From assembly GCF_002631185.1 (NCBI RefSeq), contig NZ_PDNU01000007.1, positions 1-64,000 of the forward strand: a stretch of 64,000 nt of DNA, given 5' to 3'. Under the pieces are notes generated by a model that saw only the letters and a list, made by a program, of their open reading frames with translations, had not been told where the DNA came from and ran no database searches. The stretch is from Teichococcus rhizosphaerae. Lineage in GTDB: Bacteria > Pseudomonadota > Alphaproteobacteria > Acetobacterales > Acetobacteraceae. Positions 60,653 through 64,000 of this stretch are shown here, one piece after another. Positions within the stretch are counted from its first letter, which is position 1. Every line of letters starts with the position of its first letter. A program made the translations under genes and the position numbers.

Positions 60653-62188
60653 GTGCTGACACGCCTGTCCCGACTGAGCGGCCGGAAGGCCCTGTTCGCG
60701 GCCTTCGGCCTTGGGGCGCTTGGCGCCCTGGCCCTGCCGCCGCTCCATCTCGTGCCCCTGCTGCTGCTGGCGGTGCCTGGGCTGCTGGCGCTGCTGGATG
60801 GCGCCGGCTCGGCCCGCCGGGCGGCGCTGATCGGCTTCGCCTGGGGATGGGGCCACCATGTCGCCGGCCTCTACTGGATCAGCCACGCCCTGCTGACCGA
60901 CCCCTGGCGCTGGGGCTGGCTGGTGCCCATCGCCGTGCCGGGGCTGGCCTTGCCGCTGGCACTCTACATCGCCCTCGCGGCGCTCGCGGCCTGGATGGCG
61001 CGGCCCGGTTGGCCCCGCTGGCTGGCCCTGGCCGGCGCATGGACGCTGCTGGAGGTGCTGCGCGGCCTGCTTTTCACCGGCTTCCCGTGGAACGCCATGG
61101 GCTCGGTCTGGGCCTTCCACGCCCTGCCGCTGCAGCCGGCCGCCTGGGTTGGTGTCCATGGCCTCTCGCTGATCACCATGCTGCTGGCCGGGCTGCCCTG
61201 GCCGGGGCGGCGGGCGCCCGGCCGGGCTTTCGCGGGGGGGGCGCTGGCGCTGCTGGCGCTGGGCGGCCTCGGCGCGGCGCGGCTGGCGCAGCCTGCGCCG
61301 GCGGACCGGGACGTCACCCTGATGCTGGTGCAGGGCAACATCCAGCAGGAGGCGAAGTGGCGCGAGGACCAGCGCTGGCCGATCTTCCGCCGCTATCTCG
61401 ACCTGACCCGCCAGGGCGCCGCCGCCGCCCCCCTGGAGCCCGGCCGCCCCCTGGTCGTCATCTGGCCGGAAACGGCGAGTCCCTTCCTGCTGCCGCAGGA
61501 CGAGGCGGCACGCGGCTACGTGGCCCAGGTCCTGCCGCCGGGCGGGGTGCTGCTGGCCGGCTCCGTGCGCGCCGAGTGGCGGGCCGACGGCACGCTGGCG
61601 CGGGTGTTCAACAGCCTCTCCGCGGTGGATGCGAGCGGCGCCCTGCGCGGTGTCTATGACAAGGCGCATCTCGTTCCCTTTGGCGAGTACATGCCGCTGC
61701 GCGGGCTGATCCCCATCCGCGTCGTGCAGGGGGGCGTGGACTTCTCGGCGGGGCCGGGGCTGGTGGCGCTGGCGCCCGCCGGCCTGCCCGCCTTCAGCCC
61801 GCTCATCTGCTACGAGGTCATCTTCCCCGGCGCCGTCACGCCGGCCGAGCGGCCGGCCTGGCTGCTCAACGTCACCAACGATGCCTGGTTCGGCTTCTCG
61901 GCCGGCCCCTACCAGCACCTGGCCGCCGCGCGGCTGCGTGCGGTGGAGGAAGGGCTGCCACTGGCGCGTGCGGCACAGACGGGAATCTCTGCCATTTTCA
62001 ATGCGCGCGGAGAGGTGATCGCGTGGATCGGCCTGGGCGAGGCAGGCACGGCCCGGGCGCCGCTGCCAGCCGCGCTGCCGCCGACAATCTTTGCCAGGAC
62101 AGGCAATCTCGGAGCGACCCTGGCGGCGTTCCTGATGCTCTCGGTTGCACTTCTCAACCGCTTATCTACAATGTGGCGATCAATCTGA
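60653..62188 (+). CDS. lnt: apolipoprotein N-acyltransferase
   Basis: A 511-residue inner-membrane enzyme adding the third acyl chain to lipoproteins after LspA cleavage. About six N-terminal helices are followed by a periplasmic nitrilase domain with the triad E273 (VIWPETASPF), K337 (YDKAHLVPFGEY) and C386 (PLICYEVIFPG), plus a C-terminal helix. GTG start at 60653. Clients in this window include the BamF-like, S1 protease and LpoA-like lipoproteins. Confidence 0.95.
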   Translation: MLTRLSRLSGRKALFAAFGLGALGALALPPLHLVPLLLLAVPGLLALLDGAGSARRAALIGFAWGWGHHVAGLYWISHALLTDPWRWGWLVPIAVPGLALPLALYIALAALAAWMARPGWPRWLALAGAWTLLEVLRGLLFTGFPWNAMGSVWAFHALPLQPAAWVGVHGLSLITMLLAGLPWPGRRAPGRAFAGGALALLALGGLGAARLAQPAPADRDVTLMLVQGNIQQEAKWREDQRWPIFRRYLDLTRQGAAAAPLEPGRPLVVIWPETASPFLLPQDEAARGYVAQVLPPGGVLLAGSVRAEWRADGTLARVFNSLSAVDASGALRGVYDKAHLVPFGEYMPLRGLIPIRVVQGGVDFSAGPGLVALAPAGLPAFSPLICYEVIFPGAVTPAERPAWLLNVTNDAWFGFSAGPYQHLAAARLRAVEEGLPLARAAQTGISAIFNARGEVIAWIGLGEAGTARAPLPAALPPTIFARTGNLGATLAAFLMLSVALLNRLSTMWRSI

Positions 62189-62207
62189 CGCGGAATGACT
62201 ATTTTTT

Positions 62208-62217
62208 GAGAATTCTC
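62208..62217. promoter_or_regulatory. palindrome upstream of XRE promoter
   Basis: GAGAATTCTC, a perfect 10-bp palindrome with partly symmetric T/A flanks, 7 bp before the -35. Possible regulator-binding site. Confidence 0.4.
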
Positions 62218-62224
62218 GAAAGAG

Positions 62225-62253
62225 TTGACTTTTTGCTAACGAAGCGTTAGATA
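62225..62253 (+). promoter_or_regulatory. promoter of the XRE regulator gene
   Basis: TTGACT (62225-62230), a 17-bp spacer and TAGATA (62248-62253), in the most AT-rich patch of the window. Transcription would start near 62260, giving a leader of about 100 bases. The leader shows no further recognisable element. Confidence 0.7.
62236..62250. promoter_or_regulatory. operator-like inverted repeat inside the promoter spacer
   Basis: CTAACG-AAG-CGTTAG: perfect 6-bp arms with a 3-bp spacer, lying between -35 and -10. Its position suits a repressor site, plausibly for the XRE protein itself. Confidence 0.5.
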
Positions 62254-62362
62254 ATCGGTACACACACAAGCGGGGGTCGCCCGAGTGGCACGCCACAGCG
62301 AGAGCATAGGCGGGACCGCGACCAGCGAACGCGGTGCTGCAATTGGCGGCGGAGGGTCAAGG

Positions 62363-62812
62363 ATGCCCGTGGATGATGTTGCGGAGAAGGGCGAGCGCGA
62401 GCACCGTCCGAGCCCCATCGATGTCCATGTCGGCACCCGTGTCCGGCTCCGCCGGACACTCCTGGGAATGAGCCAGGAGAAGCTGGGCGAGGCGCTCGGC
62501 TTGACCTTTCAGCAGGTCCAGAAATACGAGCGGGGCGTCAACCGCATCGGAGCCAGTCGGCTGTTCGACCTGGCGCGGGTGCTGGACGTGCCGATCGGCT
62601 TCTTCTTCGACGACATGCCCGATGCCATGGGTGGCAGCGGAGCCCTGCGCGCGAGGCTGGGCGGTTTCGCCGAGCAGCAGGAAGGCTTCGAGGACGACAC
62701 GCTGCACAAGCGCGAGACGCTGGAGCTGGTGCGCGCCTATTACCGCATCACCGAGCCGGCCGTGCGCAAGCGCGTCTTCGACCTGATCAAGAGCCTGGCG
62801 CCCACCGAGTAA
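62363..62812 (+). CDS. XRE-family helix-turn-helix transcriptional regulator
   Basis: A 149-residue regulator. The Cro/C1-type HTH is at 25-80 (GTRVRLRRTLLGMSQEKLGE, then ALGLTFQQVQKYERGVNRI). A C-terminal helical region follows (RETLELVRAYYRI and onward, 110-148). This form is widespread and conserved in Alphaproteobacteria; the regulon is not known to me. ATG 62363 has GGAGGG 6 bases upstream; a GTG at 62285 would add 26 low-complexity residues. Probable autoregulation through the palindromes upstream. Confidence 0.85.
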   Translation: MPVDDVAEKGEREHRPSPIDVHVGTRVRLRRTLLGMSQEKLGEALGLTFQQVQKYERGVNRIGASRLFDLARVLDVPIGFFFDDMPDAMGGSGALRARLGGFAEQQEGFEDDTLHKRETLELVRAYYRITEPAVRKRVFDLIKSLAPTE

Positions 62813-62829
62813 GGGGCGGCAGGCGCGGA

Positions 62830-62862
62830 AAAGGCCGGGGAGCCCCATGTTCCCCGGCCTTT
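62830..62862. terminator. bidirectional intrinsic terminator
   Basis: AAAGGCCGGGGA (62830-62841) and TCCCCGGCCTTT (62851-62862) form a 12-bp perfect stem with a 9-nt loop between two convergent genes. A/T tracts on both sides allow termination in both directions. Confidence 0.85.
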
Positions 62863-62884
62863 CTTCCCTCGATTGCGGCCCGTC

Positions 62885-63793
62885 TCAGCGGGCGCGCAGC
62901 GGCACCGGGGCGCGGTTCTGGCGCAGCTCGGCGGCGCCTTCGGCCACCGTCCGCTCCACCGCCTGCGTCAGCGCCTTGCGGTCACGGAAGGCACGCGGAT
63001 CGGCCGGCTGGTGCAGCAGCACCGTCACCCGTCCGCCCGGCTGCCGCGCCAGCCGCCAGAAATGGCTGCCCAGATCCATGTCGCCATACCAGGCGAAATG
63101 CGCGCGGTCCCGCCGGCAGGCCGGCAGCCCGCCCAGGCGGTCATACACCACCGAGATGGGCTGCACGGCCGCCGCCGCCTCGGCCACGCCGAGGAAGGCG
63201 GAGCGGAAGGGCAGAACGCGGGTGCCGTCATTGCTGGTGCCCTCGGGAAACAGGATCAGGCTGCCCCCTTCCTGCAGGCGGTCGCGCATGGCGGCGGCTT
63301 CCTCCCCCGTGCGGCCGCGGCTGCGGCTGACGAAGACGGTGCGGCCGAGCCGCGCCACCGTCCGCACCCCGGGCCAGTTCCCCACCTCCGCCTTGGACAC
63401 GAAGGCCGCCTCCAGCACGCTGCCCAGCACCAGGATGTCCAGCCAGGAGGAATGGTTCGACAGGAACAGGGTGGGCCGCGCCGTGGAAATGCCGCCCACC
63501 ACCTGCACGCGCAGCCCGATCAGCCGGCAGAGCACGGAATGGTAGAAGCGCGGAAAGGCGAGCTTGCCGCGCCCCGGCAGGACCAGCAGCAGCGCCTGGA
63601 TGGGGATGCAGAGCAGCGTCCAGAGCAGCGCCGAGACCAGGCGGCGCACGGCGCGCAAGCGGCCGGCGAGCGGGCGAGGCTCCTGGTCCAGCAGCCCGGC
63701 CGAAGGGCCCGGCGCCCGGCGCAGGAGCGGCGGCCGGGTCTTTCGCGGCGGGGTCTGCGAGAGGTCGTCGGGGGTGCGGGCTATGGCCACCAT
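62885..63793 (-). CDS. lysophospholipid acyltransferase family protein (PlsC-like)
   Basis: A 302-residue acyltransferase of the 1-acylglycerol-3-phosphate/ornithine-lipid OlsA class. It has an N-terminal hydrophobic segment (about residues 50-75), the HX4D catalytic motif in SNHSSWLDI, and the acceptor motif FPEGTSNDG. Candidate starts are ATG 63793 and ATG 63853 (20 residues longer). An ATG at 63919 would run into the neighbouring gene. None has a clear ribosome site. The gene transfers an acyl chain to a lysophospholipid or lyso-ornithine lipid; which one cannot be decided. Confidence 0.82.
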   Translation of the reverse strand: MVAIARTPDDLSQTPPRKTRPPLLRRAPGPSAGLLDQEPRPLAGRLRAVRRLVSALLWTLLCIPIQALLLVLPGRGKLAFPRFYHSVLCRLIGLRVQVVGGISTARPTLFLSNHSSWLDILVLGSVLEAAFVSKAEVGNWPGVRTVARLGRTVFVSRSRGRTGEEAAAMRDRLQEGGSLILFPEGTSNDGTRVLPFRSAFLGVAEAAAAVQPISVVYDRLGGLPACRRDRAHFAWYGDMDLGSHFWRLARQPGGRVTVLLHQPADPRAFRDRKALTQAVERTVAEGAAELRQNRAPVPLRAR

Positions 63794-63875
63794 GGCCAAG
63801 CCGGATAGCGGAGCCGCGGCGGCAGGACAATGACGGCTTCGTTTCGCCGCCATGACATCGGGCGGCCCGCCCTTC

Positions 63876-64000
63876 CTATTCCGGGGCCCCGCCTTCCTGG
63901 GCACCGCCTTCCTGGGCACCCCGGTGACGCTCGTAGTGGCGGGAATACTTCTCGGTCACGAGTTCCGTCTTCACCACCACGCAGACATCGGTGGTGTTGA
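63876..64000 (-). CDS. C-terminal end of an unidentified protein
   Basis: An open frame enters from the right edge and ends at TAG 63876-63878, giving 40 residues: TTDVCVVVKTELVTEKYSRH, then a YERHRG segment and an AQEGG-AQEGG tail. The tail is encoded by a 15-bp direct repeat. The reading frame looks coding, but I do not recognise the family. It is followed by the PlsC-like gene on the same strand. Confidence 0.55.
   Translation of the reverse strand, partial: NTTDVCVVVKTELVTEKYSRHYERHRGAQEGGAQEGGAPE

Noticed and set aside
62268-62300. tRNA-like 5' segment (GCGGGGGTCGCCCGAGTGGC)
   Set aside because: It resembles the start of a class II tRNA, but no matching 3' acceptor arm, anticodon stem or T-loop follows; the region is the leader of the XRE gene.

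Overview
The window is a dense, very GC-rich (around 70% by eye) stretch of bacterial chromosome. Protein content, gene order and regulatory signals point to an Alphaproteobacterium, most likely an Acetobacteraceae (Roseomonas-like) species. The pointers are a BamF-type (DUF3035) lipoprotein, an endonuclease-type MutL, an HWE-family histidine kinase, a GTTC-N7-GTTC LexA box, and rpmI-rplT-pheS-pheT without infC. This assignment is inference. Almost everything is core housekeeping. I see no insertion sequence, prophage, CRISPR array, rRNA or tRNA, and no intergenic gap exceeds about 260 bp.

Layout. Positions 1-3198 hold the end of an MDR dehydrogenase, an M20 peptidase, a LOG-family nucleotidase and ribF. 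Positions 3452-10305 are a tightly overlapping block: ileS, lspA, a BamF-like lipoprotein, and a catalytic/non-catalytic M16 peptidase pair. pgi, mutL and a two-domain YciI protein follow. Positions 14754-19210 are the rpmI-rplT and pheS-pheT units, each closed by a clear intrinsic terminator. Positions 19284-23344 are dapF-mtaB-ftsY; FtsY carries an eight-copy 15-bp minisatellite. Positions 23552-30138 hold an EEP-family protein coupled to a ClsC-like phospholipase D, an acetyltransferase, two tandem M17 aminopeptidases and holC.

Positions 30160-33909 carry an orphan HWE sensor kinase, a creatininase-family amidohydrolase and cysQ, followed by tsaC. Next come two tandem uncharacterised proteins (alpha/beta-hydrolase-like domain plus TPR region) and a trypsin-like lipoprotein protease. 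Positions 38545-45728 form an outer-membrane biogenesis block: lptF, lptG, lptD, surA and rsmA. lptF is preceded by two five-codon mini-ORFs made by a 14-bp tandem repeat, and rsmA has no ATG/GTG/TTG start. A glycosyltransferase, rsmI with divergent lpoA-like gene, and a PhoR-like kinase follow.

Positions 50796-53011 are the most interesting unit: a DUF4130 protein and its partner radical-SAM DNA modification/repair protein. They sit behind a promoter whose -10 overlaps a perfect alphaproteobacterial SOS box, and the radical-SAM protein ends in a beta-clamp-binding motif (QLSLF). Beyond it lie hemW, a TSUP exporter with a divergent LysR regulator, the miaB-phoH-ybeY-corC-lnt cluster, an XRE regulator with operator-like palindromes, a PlsC-like acyltransferase, and the 3' end of an unidentified gene.

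Working together, the genes cover tRNA modification (mtaB, miaB, tsaC), rRNA modification and maturation (rsmA, rsmI, ybeY), lipoprotein and LPS assembly (lspA, lnt, bamF, lptDFG, surA), and DNA maintenance (mutL, holC, the SOS-linked pair). Two dispersed loci (7460-7540 and 50654-50761) carry what looks like the same 27-bp tandem repeat in opposite orientation.
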